Position numbers and translations under genes: made by a program
Assembly: GCA_016930365.1 (NCBI GenBank)
Contig: JAFGGY010000027.1
Coordinates: forward strand, 1-52,627
Direction of reading: 5' to 3'
Length of the DNA stretch: 52,627 nucleotides
Source: Prolixibacteraceae bacterium
GTDB lineage: Bacteria; Bacteroidota; Bacteroidia; Bacteroidales; Prolixibacteraceae
The notes under the pieces: generated by a model
Databases searched by the model: none
Told to the model about the DNA's origin: nothing
What the model saw: the letters and a program-made list of their open reading frames with translations, nothing else
Shown: positions 1 through 7,270 of the stretch, piece after piece
Layout: every line of letters starts with the position of its first letter
Numbering within the stretch: position 1 is the first letter of the stretch

Positions 1-497
1 CTTCGCTTATAATTGGCAACCATGTAAGCTGGTGGGATGGCTTTTGGGTTTTGCATCTAAACCATAAATTTCTGCATAAAGATTTGCACGTTATGATTTT
101 AGAAGAACAACTCAAAAAGAATAAAATATTGAGTAAAGTCGGAGCCTACTCAGTCAATCCCGGTTCGCGTTCAATTGTTGAATCGCTGAATTATACCGCC
201 GAACTTTTGCGCGACCCCAAAAATGCCGTGGTGGTCTATCCACAAGGAAAAATTGCAAGCTTTGCCGGCCCCAATTTTCATTTTAAACCCGGCATCGAAT
301 GGGTTTTAAAAAAGAGCTCCGGCATTCAACTATTATTCTACACTGCTTTTGTCGATTATTTTTCGCAGCGCAAACCAAGTCTTTATCTTTACCTGGGCGA
401 AATACCCTTCGCACCATACAGCCTTGAAGAGCTTAGCAATCATTACCGCGATTTCTATACGAACTGCCACGCTCAACATGCAAAAAAAGAATCATGA
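1..497 (+). CDS. PlsC-family acyltransferase, 5' end outside window
   Basis: Partial gene: the frame is open from base 3, so the true start lies upstream of the window. The visible protein begins with SLIIGNHVSWWDGFW, which holds the NH-x4-D catalytic motif of the lysophospholipid acyltransferase (PlsC/LPLAT) family. Further on, VVVYPQGKIASF fits the second conserved block (P-x-G) used in acceptor binding. About 165 residues are visible. Members of the family transfer an acyl chain from acyl-CoA or acyl-ACP to a hydroxyl group at the inner membrane. The stop codon overlaps the start of the downstream glycosyltransferase in an ATGA arrangement, so the two are probably translationally coupled and act on one lipid or pigment. 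The exact acceptor cannot be told from the sequence; a phospholipid, glycolipid or carotenoid glycoside are all possible. Confidence 0.85.
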   Translation, partial: SLIIGNHVSWWDGFWVLHLNHKFLHKDLHVMILEEQLKKNKILSKVGAYSVNPGSRSIVESLNYTAELLRDPKNAVVVYPQGKIASFAGPNFHFKPGIEWVLKKSSGIQLLFYTAFVDYFSQRKPSLYLYLGEIPFAPYSLEELSNHYRDFYTNCHAQHAKKES

Positions 498-1591
498 CAA
501 CAATTGCCTACATATTATTTGCCCTGCTGCTGGTTCATTTTGTTGTAATCCTGTTTAACTTTCTGTCGAAACCTTATTTATCCCAAGCCAATAAGATTGA
601 AAGCACACCGCTGGTATCGATACTAATTCCAGCCCGCAACGAAGAAGAAAACCTGCCCAACCTTCTATCCGATTTAAAAAAAATCGATTATCCCAACATC
701 GAAATCATAGTTTGCAACGACCATTCGACCGATAAAACATCGGAAATACTGGAACAATTCGTTCAGGATTTTCCGGCACTCAGCTTTTTCACCAATCAGC
801 CCCTCCCCGATGGCTGGGTAGGTAAAAATTTTGCCTGTTACCAGCTAGCTCATAAAGCAAGTGGCGAATGGTTTTTGTTTCTCGACGCCGATGTTCGCAT
901 AAAACCCGGGCTTATAAACAAAGCACTAAGCTATGCCCTCTCGAAAAAAGCAGGCTTAGTGTCAATTTTTCCCGAGCAAATAATTGCTACGGAAGGCGAA
1001 TGGAAAACCATCCCCATTATGAACTGGATTTTGCTTTCGTTTCTCCCCCTGCGACTGGTCGAAATCTGCAAACAGCCTTCGTTATCGGCAGCCAATGGGC
1101 AAATGATGTTTTTCGATGCTGCGCTTTATCGTAAAAACCAGTGGCACAACATGGTAAAAAGCAATAACGTTGAAGATATTTCAATTGCCCGCAAGGTCAT
1201 AGCCATGGAACATTCCGTTTCGGTTCTGCTGGGTAAAAACGATGTATTGTGCCGTATGTACCCCAACTATCAAAGTGCGCTGAAAGGTTTTTCGCTTAAT
1301 GTACATCAGTTTTTTGTGGGCAGCCGCTTGTGGATGGTTTTGTTCCTTGTCGTTACTTGGTTACGTTTGCCGTTCTATATACTCAGCGGGCAATATGTGC
1401 TTTTATTTCTTTCGTTGCTGCTTATTCTAATAATGAAGTATATGATTTCGAGATTAAGCCGAATACGTTTTGCAAAAAATCTCAGATTTCACTTCAACCA
1501 GCTTTGGGCTTTTACACTGATGGTTTTCTTCAATATAAAAAATTACCGCAGGAAGCAGTTCGAGTGGAAAGGGCGTATTTACAAGGCATAA
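494..1591 (+). CDS. Membrane glycosyltransferase, family 2 (GT-A fold)
   Basis: A 365-residue GT2 enzyme. An N-terminal membrane segment (about residues 2-22) is followed by the GT-A domain: LVSILIPARNEEENL is the nucleotide-binding strand, NDHSTDKTSEIL the typical second block, and WFLFLDADVRIKPG carries the DxD metal and sugar-nucleotide motif. The PLPDGWVGKNFAC stretch resembles the GW-x-GK block of carotenoid and hopanoid glycosyltransferases (CrtQ/HpnB-like). Two or three hydrophobic segments near residues 175-195 and 275-320 anchor the C-terminal part. It starts at an ATG that overlaps the acyltransferase stop by 4 bases. The pairing suggests glycosylation followed by acylation of one membrane-embedded acceptor. 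The substrate is inferred only from this resemblance and could also be another lipid. Confidence 0.85.
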   Translation: MTTIAYILFALLLVHFVVILFNFLSKPYLSQANKIESTPLVSILIPARNEEENLPNLLSDLKKIDYPNIEIIVCNDHSTDKTSEILEQFVQDFPALSFFTNQPLPDGWVGKNFACYQLAHKASGEWFLFLDADVRIKPGLINKALSYALSKKAGLVSIFPEQIIATEGEWKTIPIMNWILLSFLPLRLVEICKQPSLSAANGQMMFFDAALYRKNQWHNMVKSNNVEDISIARKVIAMEHSVSVLLGKNDVLCRMYPNYQSALKGFSLNVHQFFVGSRLWMVLFLVVTWLRLPFYILSGQYVLLFLSLLLILIMKYMISRLSRIRFAKNLRFHFNQLWAFTLMVFFNIKNYRRKQFEWKGRIYKA

Positions 1592-1617
1592 AAAAGGGCC
1601 ATGAAATATCACGACCC
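1589..1617 (-). terminator. Rho-independent terminator of ilvC
   Basis: Read on the minus strand, GGGTCGTG and CATGGCCC form an 8-pair stem with two G-U wobbles around an ATATTT loop, followed directly by six T residues. It lies 27 bases past the ilvC stop codon. On the plus strand the same stem would contain two C-A mismatches, so it mainly serves ilvC. Confidence 0.7.
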
Positions 1618-1643
1618 AATTTTACTATTTAAAACCCAAGAAA

Positions 1644-3125
1644 TTATTCTTCAACAATGGCTTTCATGGCAGCCATAGCCTCGCGGAGCTTCGCTCCAAC
1701 TTTTTCAACATCGTGTTCGCGAATTGATTGGTTAACTTCAATTAGCTCTTTGTTATCAACATGAGCCGATTTTCCTGCGTTGAAATTCTTACCAATTACA
1801 TCAACATCGATTTTCGACATAAAATCGGCCAGCAACGGACGAGCGGCATGGTCGAACAAATAGCAACCATACTCGGCTGTATCTGAAATAATACGGTTCA
1901 TTTCGTACAATTTCTTCCGTGCAATGGTGTTTGCAATCAGCGGAGTTTCGTGCAGCGACTCGTAGTAAGCCGATTCGCCTTTAATTCCGGTTTCGGTCAT
2001 CACCTCGTAAGCCAGTTCAACACCTGCTTTTACGAAAGCAACCAGCAGCAAACCGTTATCGAAATACTCCTGCTCGCTGATTTTCATATCGCCTGCCGGT
2101 GTTTTTTCAAAACCGGTTTCAGCAGTAGCAGCACGCCATCTCAGCAAATCTTTATCGTCGTTTTTCCAATCTTCCATCATGGTCGATGAGAAAGCACCGC
2201 TCATAATGTCATCCATATGCTTTTCGAACAATGGACGCATAATCGATTTTAGTTCGTCGGCAATTTTCGAAGCTTCAATTTTTGCCGGATTACTTAAACG
2301 ATCCATCATATTGGTAATACCGCCCCATTTTAAGGCTTCGGTTACCGTTTCCCATCCGTATTGTACCAGTTTCGATGCGTAAGCAGGCTCAATGCCTTTT
2401 TCGATCATCTTGTCGAAACACAAAATTGAACCGGTTTGCAAAACGCCGCAAAGGATGGTTTGCTCACCCATAAGGTCAGATTTTACTTCGGCAACAAACG
2501 ACGAATGTAAAACACCGGCTTTGTCGCCTCCAGTTCCGGCACAATATGCTTTTGCTATTTCAAATCCATCGTCGTTGGGGTCGTTTGCGCGGTGTACAGC
2601 AATTAATGTGGGCACACCAAAACCACGAAGATACTCGGCACGAACTTCGGAACCGGGCGATTTAGGAGCAACCATAATTACGGTAATGTCATCGCGAATT
2701 TGCATTCCTTCTTCCACAATATTAAAACCATGCGAATAAGAAAGACATGCACCTTTTTTCATTAAAGGCATAATATGAGTTACTACCGGTGTATGGTATT
2801 TATCGGGTGTAAGATTCAAAATCAAATCACCCTGTGGAACCATATTTTCAATGGTGTCAACTTCGAAATTATTATCAGTAGCATTTTGGTACGATACCTG
2901 CTTTTCATCAATTTCTACTTTACGCAGGGCATAGGCCACATCCAAACCGCTATCGCGAAGGTTCAGCCCCTGGTTTAACCCCTGTGCTCCACAACCTACA
3001 ATTACAATCTTTTTTCCTTTCAGATAATCTACACCGTTGCTAAATTCGGAGATTTCCATGAAATCGCACTTTCCCAATTCTTCTTTTTGAAGACGGAATG
3101 GTAATGAATTGAAATAATTTGCCAT
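1644..3125 (-). CDS. ilvC: Ketol-acid reductoisomerase, class II
   Basis: Catalyses the second common step of valine, leucine and isoleucine synthesis: NADPH- and Mg-dependent rearrangement and reduction of acetolactate or acetohydroxybutyrate. The protein has 493 residues, the length of the long (class II, E. coli-type) enzyme, and follows it throughout. The N-terminus [13 protein letters not shown] matches the family start. [16 protein letters not shown] (about 38-53) is the Rossmann dinucleotide site. [17 protein letters not shown] holds the conserved Asp/Glu metal ligands of the first knotted domain, and [19 protein letters not shown] those of the duplicated C-terminal domain. No ilvBN, leu or other branched-chain genes lie next to it. 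It is monocistronic, with its own promoter and terminator. Confidence 0.97.
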   Translation of the reverse strand: MANYFNSLPFRLQKEELGKCDFMEISEFSNGVDYLKGKKIVIVGCGAQGLNQGLNLRDSGLDVAYALRKVEIDEKQVSYQNATDNNFEVDTIENMVPQGDLILNLTPDKYHTPVVTHIMPLMKKGACLSYSHGFNIVEEGMQIRDDITVIMVAPKSPGSEVRAEYLRGFGVPTLIAVHRANDPNDDGFEIAKAYCAGTGGDKAGVLHSSFVAEVKSDLMGEQTILCGVLQTGSILCFDKMIEKGIEPAYASKLVQYGWETVTEALKWGGITNMMDRLSNPAKIEASKIADELKSIMRPLFEKHMDDIMSGAFSSTMMEDWKNDDKDLLRWRAATAETGFEKTPAGDMKISEQEYFDNGLLLVAFVKAGVELAYEVMTETGIKGESAYYESLHETPLIANTIARKKLYEMNRIISDTAEYGCYLFDHAARPLLADFMSKIDVDVIGKNFNAGKSAHVDNKELIEVNQSIREHDVEKVGAKLREAMAAMKAIVEE

Positions 3126-3153
3126 CTTTTATTATTTTTTTGTTACTGATTTT

Positions 3154-3185
3154 CAAAACTAAATTACACTTTACAAAACAACAAA
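3154..3185 (-). promoter_or_regulatory. Bacteroidetes-type promoter for ilvC
   Basis: On the minus strand a -7 element TAGTTTTG (3154-3161) lies 20 bases downstream of a -33 TTTG (3182-3185), matching the Bacteroidetes primary sigma consensus TTTG-N19/20-TAnnTTTG. The ilvC ATG is 28 bases further on. An inverted repeat TTACACTTT (3164-3172) / AAAGTGTAA (3200-3208) brackets the -33 element and could be an operator. Confidence 0.65.
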
Positions 3186-3446
3186 ATAATTTAGAGTTAA
3201 AAGTGTAAAAAAACAATTATTTTAGGTATTTTTCAATGATTGCCATTTTCCAACCATTAGATTCAGCATTGCCAACCTCTAAATTTTCAACATTTTAGAA
3301 TCATATTAATCACATATCTGAAACTGCAAATTACGTGGAACACTTATCTTTTGTGTTTAAATTCTCAACGTTAGGGTTACACAATAAAAAACAAACACAT
3401 AAACCGAATCACTAAATATAATGAGGAAAAAACAAAGCAAATAAGC
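3186..3446. other. AT-rich divergent intergenic region
   Basis: This is the rest of the roughly 350-base gap between ilvC and the hemerythrin gene. It is AT-rich and has no convincing reading frame. Apart from the right arm of the inverted repeat at 3200-3208 I see no structured RNA, tRNA or repeat in it. Confidence 0.5.
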
Positions 3447-3454
3447 TATTTTTG
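3447..3454 (+). promoter_or_regulatory. -7 element upstream of the hemerythrin gene
   Basis: TATTTTTG matches the Bacteroidetes -7 consensus TAnnTTTG and lies 18 bases before the ATG at 3473. No good TTTG is seen at the -33 position, so the promoter may need an activator. The match is also short enough to arise by chance in AT-rich DNA. Confidence 0.4.
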
Positions 3455-3472
3455 TACTTAAAAAGCATCATT

Positions 3473-4213
3473 ATGAAGCATTTGCCCATATACGCAACAA
3501 TGAAACTGGCAGACGCCATTCACCTGAATTACTTATTACTACCGGTTATCGGGAGGTTTGGCATTGAGCTTGGGTTCGGAAATAAAACCATTAAAGACAT
3601 TTGCGAGGAGAAAAACATCAACATCGATTTCTTTCTCGAAATACTGAACAGCTTCCACAACAGCGATTATTTTGCATCCGACCAGCTTCAAAGTTATCCA
3701 TCGACCATGGTTGTTGATTACCTGGTGCGTACCCACAATTACTATATCGATGTTAAAATTCCGGAGATGGAAAACATGATCAACCTGTTTCTTGAAAACA
3801 GCAGCGAGAAAAACAAAGCCAACAATACACTAATAACCAATTTCTTCGACGAATACAAAAATGAATTAATTCATCATCTCAAACAAGAAGAAGCCACCCT
3901 GTTTCCCTACGCATTTGAGTTGGAAGAAGCGGTTAAAACCAGGCAGATTTCGCAAAGCTTGTCTGTAAAAATCAACACAAAGCTTAGCGAAAAAGAGCAC
4001 GAAGACCACAACCAACTGGAAGAAAAGCTCTTCGATTTAAAAAATCTGATTATTAAATTTTTGCCGCCCGTTAAACGGAAAGATTTACTCGAAAGCCTGT
4101 TAATTGAGCTCTTTAGGCTCGAAGATGACCTGGAAGACCACTCTCGCATTGAAGAAAAAGTATTGCTCCCAAAAATCATTTGTCTTGAACAAACCTTACT
4201 CGAAACATTGTGA
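3473..4213 (+). CDS. Hemerythrin (HHE) protein with ScdA_N-like N-terminus, RIC/YtfE-related
   Basis: A 246-residue protein built like the di-iron repair proteins RIC/YtfE/ScdA. Residues 11-62 resemble the ScdA_N (DUF542) domain (FGIELGFGNKTIKDIC), but the Cys-Cys pair usually found there is absent. Residues 85-235 form a four-helix hemerythrin domain with likely iron ligands His88, His134/135 in HHLKQEE with Glu139, His176 and His179 in KEHEDHNQLEE, and His223 in EDHSRIEEK with nearby Glu. No residue clearly corresponds to the second His of E. coli YtfE. Such proteins bind O2 or NO, or deliver iron to damaged Fe-S clusters. The ATG at 3473 is preferred to an upstream TTG (3452) that overlaps the -7 element. 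The stop overlaps the GTG start of the LuxR gene, pointing to a joint sensing role. Confidence 0.8.
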   Translation: MKHLPIYATMKLADAIHLNYLLLPVIGRFGIELGFGNKTIKDICEEKNINIDFFLEILNSFHNSDYFASDQLQSYPSTMVVDYLVRTHNYYIDVKIPEMENMINLFLENSSEKNKANNTLITNFFDEYKNELIHHLKQEEATLFPYAFELEEAVKTRQISQSLSVKINTKLSEKEHEDHNQLEEKLFDLKNLIIKFLPPVKRKDLLESLLIELFRLEDDLEDHSRIEEKVLLPKIICLEQTLLETL

Positions 4214-4800
4214 ATAATACGACACACAAAACCGAAATAGCACTATGCATTGAACCCTTTGTTCTGAAAATGGGCATTCAATATATCATCAGGCAACTGG
4301 GAATCGATGCCAGCTACTACTACATTAACCACATCGACGATATAGCTACACTTCGCTGCAAATATCTCATCATCCACCATAAGTTTCTTGAAAAACCCAA
4401 AATGGTTCACCTTCATACTATTCAAAAATCATTTAAAGGGAAAATTTTAATTATTGGAAACGATAAAATTAACGCTCAACACCAATCGGAATTTCTGCTT
4501 TCGCCCAACGAAAATGAAAAAGTAAGTATTGAAAAAATCAGCCGGTTCTTTTCAGAAATAACTCCTGCAGGCGAATCTGGAGACAACGATCTACTTAGTT
4601 CACGGGAAATAGACATTCTCAAAAAAGTTGCACTGGGATACTCAAACAAAGAAATAGCCGACCATTTGTTCATCAGCATCAACACGGTGATTACGCATCG
4701 TAAAAATGTTACCGAAAAATTAGGCATCAAAACCATATCGGGACTTACCGTTTATGCCTTAATGAACAATTTGATTGAAGCCGACGATGTAAAATCATAG
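4210..4800 (+). CDS. LuxR-family transcription regulator with degenerate receiver-like domain
   Basis: A 196-residue regulator. Residues 129-190 are a clear LuxR/NarL helix-turn-helix: LLSSREIDILKKVALGYSNK and the recognition helix region ISINTVITHRKNV. Residues 8-118 have the length and alternating hydrophobic pattern of a receiver domain, but the strand where the phosphorylated Asp should sit reads KYLIIHHKF, so phosphorylation by a kinase is unlikely. It starts at GTG (4210), overlapping the hemerythrin stop as GTGA, which implies translational coupling. No kinase is adjacent. By context it may respond to the state of the hemerythrin partner, to oxygen or to NO; that link is inference. The gene ends in TAG, showing that amber is an ordinary stop here. 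Confidence 0.85.
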   Translation: MNNTTHKTEIALCIEPFVLKMGIQYIIRQLGIDASYYYINHIDDIATLRCKYLIIHHKFLEKPKMVHLHTIQKSFKGKILIIGNDKINAQHQSEFLLSPNENEKVSIEKISRFFSEITPAGESGDNDLLSSREIDILKKVALGYSNKEIADHLFISINTVITHRKNVTEKLGIKTISGLTVYALMNNLIEADDVKS

Positions 4801-4815
4801 CAACAAGATTCGACA

Positions 4816-4857
4816 CAAAAAAATGGCCGACAAAATAAATTGTCGGCCATTTTTTGT
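4816..4857. terminator. Strong bidirectional terminator
   Basis: TGGCCGACAA (4824-4833) and TTGTCGGCCA (4840-4849) form a perfect 10-pair stem with a 6-base loop, flanked by A and T runs that extend the stem and supply a U tract in both directions. It separates the convergent LuxR gene and rplS and should stop transcription from both. Confidence 0.92.
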
Positions 4858-4872
4858 ATCAAATAAGAATAC

Positions 4873-5226
4873 TTAAAATTTGCGTTCTTTAATACGAGCT
4901 TTTTTACCGGTAAGCTTACGGAAGTAGTAAATACGCGACTGACGCACTTTACCTACCTTATTAATATCGATTTGCTCGATAAAAGGTGAATTTACCGGGA
5001 AAATACGTTCAACACCAACATTACCCGACATTTTACGAATGGTAAACGTTTTCGACACGCCCGAACCTTTCGTTTGAAGTACTACACCTCTAAAGTTCTG
5101 AATACGTTCTTTATTACCTTCTTTAATTTTATAATGTACCGTAATGGTATCGCCGGCACTAAATGAAGGATGCTGCTTTGCTTCTTCGTTTGCAAATGCG
5201 TTTTCTACAATTTTAATTGCGTCCAT
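4873..5226 (-). CDS. rplS: 50S ribosomal protein L19
   Basis: A 117-residue protein with the full L19 pattern: the early GDTITVHYKIKEGNKERIQ block, FRGVVLQTKGSGVSKTFTIR, the central VGVERIFPVNSPFIEQI, and the C-terminal KVRQSRIYYFRKLTGKKARI. L19 sits at the interface of the 30S and 50S subunits. In many bacteria rplS ends an rpsP-rimM-trmD-rplS operon; here it stands alone, which is usual in Bacteroidota. It has its own -7 element and a small hairpin near the 5' end of its leader, and shares the bidirectional terminator with the LuxR gene. Confidence 0.97.
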   Translation of the reverse strand: MDAIKIVENAFANEEAKQHPSFSAGDTITVHYKIKEGNKERIQNFRGVVLQTKGSGVSKTFTIRKMSGNVGVERIFPVNSPFIEQIDINKVGKVRQSRIYYFRKLTGKKARIKERKF

Positions 5227-5294
5227 CGTTATTCAATTTTAAAATGAAATGCGCAATATTACCCGATATCTGTGTTGGTAAGAGATTGCGACTA

Positions 5295-5324
5295 CCTTTA
5301 CCCTCTAAAGGCGCGGCAAAAGTA
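5295..5324 (-). promoter_or_regulatory. -7 element and leader hairpin of rplS
   Basis: On the minus strand TACTTTTG (5317-5324) fits TAnnTTTG. About 6 bases downstream, CCTTTA and TAAAGG (5306-5311 / 5295-5300) form a perfect 6-pair hairpin with a 5-base loop, at or near the expected 5' end of the transcript. About 70 further bases lead to the rplS start. A leader of this size could hold an autoregulatory L19 site. Confidence 0.45.
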
Positions 5325-5374
5325 AATAAAAATCTGAACTAATAAAAAGAACCATTTAATTTTATCAGAAAAAG

Positions 5375-7048
5375 TTAATGGCTATCGCCCTTAACTTTAA
5401 GTTTTTCGCCGGTTTGTTTTACGATACTTCGATACCATTGCTCTGGATAACCCGGAAAATCGGGACTGGCAGGCATACCGGTTTCGGTACGTTCGAAGTT
5501 ACCATTTTTCTCCTTCATCACATTTCCATCTTTGTATTTCACCAACAGATACTGCCCCAGTTCTTTCCAACGCTTTACAGTTTTTGTAGTGGCATTTTGC
5601 GTGTAAGTGGTTAGAAAATTGCGTGCTGCTTTTTCGTCACCGGCCTCCCAAAGCGTAAGTGCAGCAGCATCAACAGCAGGCATTATATCAACAAAACCGT
5701 CTTCAAGCTCTTGTTGAACTTTTATCACATCCTCAATCATAAGGTCGTATCGGAGGTAAGCCAGGTTCGTAACCAGGTTAAAAGTCCAGAATGCCGAGGT
5801 TTCGGAATAGGTAAGCAAATCGCCGTTTCCGACTTCAAATTCGTGGGGTACCTCAGTAATACCGCAATATACAGGCACATAACAAGTACTATAAGTATCG
5901 TCAACACCAAACCACAAAACACCGCCAATAAACGAAGGCAAACTACTTCGGCTTTGCGACACAAATGAGAAACCAGTTTGTTGAGTCGAGATTGCACGTT
6001 CGTTGCAATATTCTACCGAATCAACCGTCCATGTTAATGGCCTCCAACGATAGGGCAATCCATGCGGGCCAGCGCCCAAATCGACTGTCATATCCATTGG
6101 GGTTCCCTCAAAATGGTCGCGCATCATATTCTGCACATCCTGCACCGATAATTTTTTCTCGGGTTTAATCCACAAGGGCATACGGTTCGAAGCAAATCCG
6201 TTCTCGCCATGTTCAATTTCACCCATTGCATAGTCGAGGTATTGCTCCATACCTGAATGAACCTTATTGAAACCTGCCCATACGCGTGCTTCACAAAAAC
6301 GAGCACCACCAAAATCGACAGGTGCATAAACATCAGAGAAACTAAAATCTTTGTTCAAACCATTAAACCAGCCCTTCTCGTGGGCAAACGAAATAACATC
6401 TTTTGAATACAGGCAATTTTCGGGATCGTTTAACGGGAAAGTAGTGATGCGTGCCTGGTTTGCGTGCCCCGATATATAGCCATCTGGAATACGCTGTGCT
6501 ACCCAAACAGCACCTTTAAAATCTTCGCCCTTACCAATCAATTCCAAAATCCACACCTCTTCAGGGTCGGCAATCGAAAACGACTCGCCCGAACTGTAAT
6601 ACCCGTATTTATCAACCAAACCGGTCATTACCTCAATAGCTTCACGAGCCGTCCGAGCACGTTGCAGCGTTACATAAATCAGGCTTCCATAATCCATAAT
6701 AGCTCCCGACTGACTCGCCAACTCACTTCTTCCACCAAAAGTTGTCTCTCCAATTGCCAGCTGATGCTCATTCATATTCCCAACTACACTGTACGTATGG
6801 GGCACCTGGTCTATCTTTCCCAGATATTCACCTGTATCCCACTCGTAGATATCCAATTGAGCCCCCTCGGAATGATCGGCTGCCGGCGTATAATAAAGTT
6901 CGCCATACAAAACATGCGAATCAGCGGCATAGGTTATCATAGTCGAACCGTCGGTTGAAGCGCCCTTCGTAACTAAAAAATTGGTACATGCCAAAACATA
7001 AACGGCTGAAAAAACAGCAAAAAAAACGGTTAAAAATACTCTCCTCAT
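5375..7048 (-). CDS. Secreted C69-family dipeptidase (PepD-like)
   Basis: An Ntn-hydrolase peptidase of family C69, which cleaves dipeptides or the N-terminal residues of peptides. The chosen ATG (7048) gives a typical signal peptide, MRRVFLTVFFAVFSAVYVLA, ending just before CTNFLVTKGAS; Cys21 would be the N-terminal nucleophile exposed by processing. The earlier in-frame ATG at 7114 would add 22 residues ahead of the signal peptide and lies upstream of the -7 element, so it was rejected. Family blocks include DGSTMITYAADSH, NEHQLAIGETTFGGR, the AREAI-x-VM region and SFSIADPEEVWILE. The mature length of about 540 residues fits the family. It is probably periplasmic or exported for peptide nutrition. 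It is a single gene with no peptide transporter beside it. Confidence 0.9.
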   Translation of the reverse strand: MRRVFLTVFFAVFSAVYVLACTNFLVTKGASTDGSTMITYAADSHVLYGELYYTPAADHSEGAQLDIYEWDTGEYLGKIDQVPHTYSVVGNMNEHQLAIGETTFGGRSELASQSGAIMDYGSLIYVTLQRARTAREAIEVMTGLVDKYGYYSSGESFSIADPEEVWILELIGKGEDFKGAVWVAQRIPDGYISGHANQARITTFPLNDPENCLYSKDVISFAHEKGWFNGLNKDFSFSDVYAPVDFGGARFCEARVWAGFNKVHSGMEQYLDYAMGEIEHGENGFASNRMPLWIKPEKKLSVQDVQNMMRDHFEGTPMDMTVDLGAGPHGLPYRWRPLTWTVDSVEYCNERAISTQQTGFSFVSQSRSSLPSFIGGVLWFGVDDTYSTCYVPVYCGITEVPHEFEVGNGDLLTYSETSAFWTFNLVTNLAYLRYDLMIEDVIKVQQELEDGFVDIMPAVDAAALTLWEAGDEKAARNFLTTYTQNATTKTVKRWKELGQYLLVKYKDGNVMKEKNGNFERTETGMPASPDFPGYPEQWYRSIVKQTGEKLKVKGDSH

Positions 7049-7083
7049 TGTTAAAAATTTTGTCGTGTAATAACTATTTGCCA

Positions 7084-7091
7084 CAAAAATA
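7084..7091 (-). promoter_or_regulatory. -7 element for the C69 dipeptidase gene
   Basis: TATTTTTG on the minus strand matches TAnnTTTG and ends 36 bases before the ATG at 7048, supporting that start. No clear -33 TTTG at 19-20 bases spacing was found. Confidence 0.45.
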
Positions 7092-7270
7092 ATATTTACT
7101 TGCTTATGAAACATGTCGAAAATCTGATTGTTTACAGGTTTGAGTATAAAAATCGAGGCTCATAAAAACAATTCATCCATTAGATTACAAAAAACAACCC
7201 AAAATATTACATATTTTTTCCTACCTATTCCATAAGATACAGTTATTTTTACCTGTGAATTTTAAACAAC

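Noticed and set aside
7049-7114. Upstream ATG extending the C69 dipeptidase by 22 residues
   Set aside because: It would bury a perfect signal peptide and starts upstream of the -7 element.
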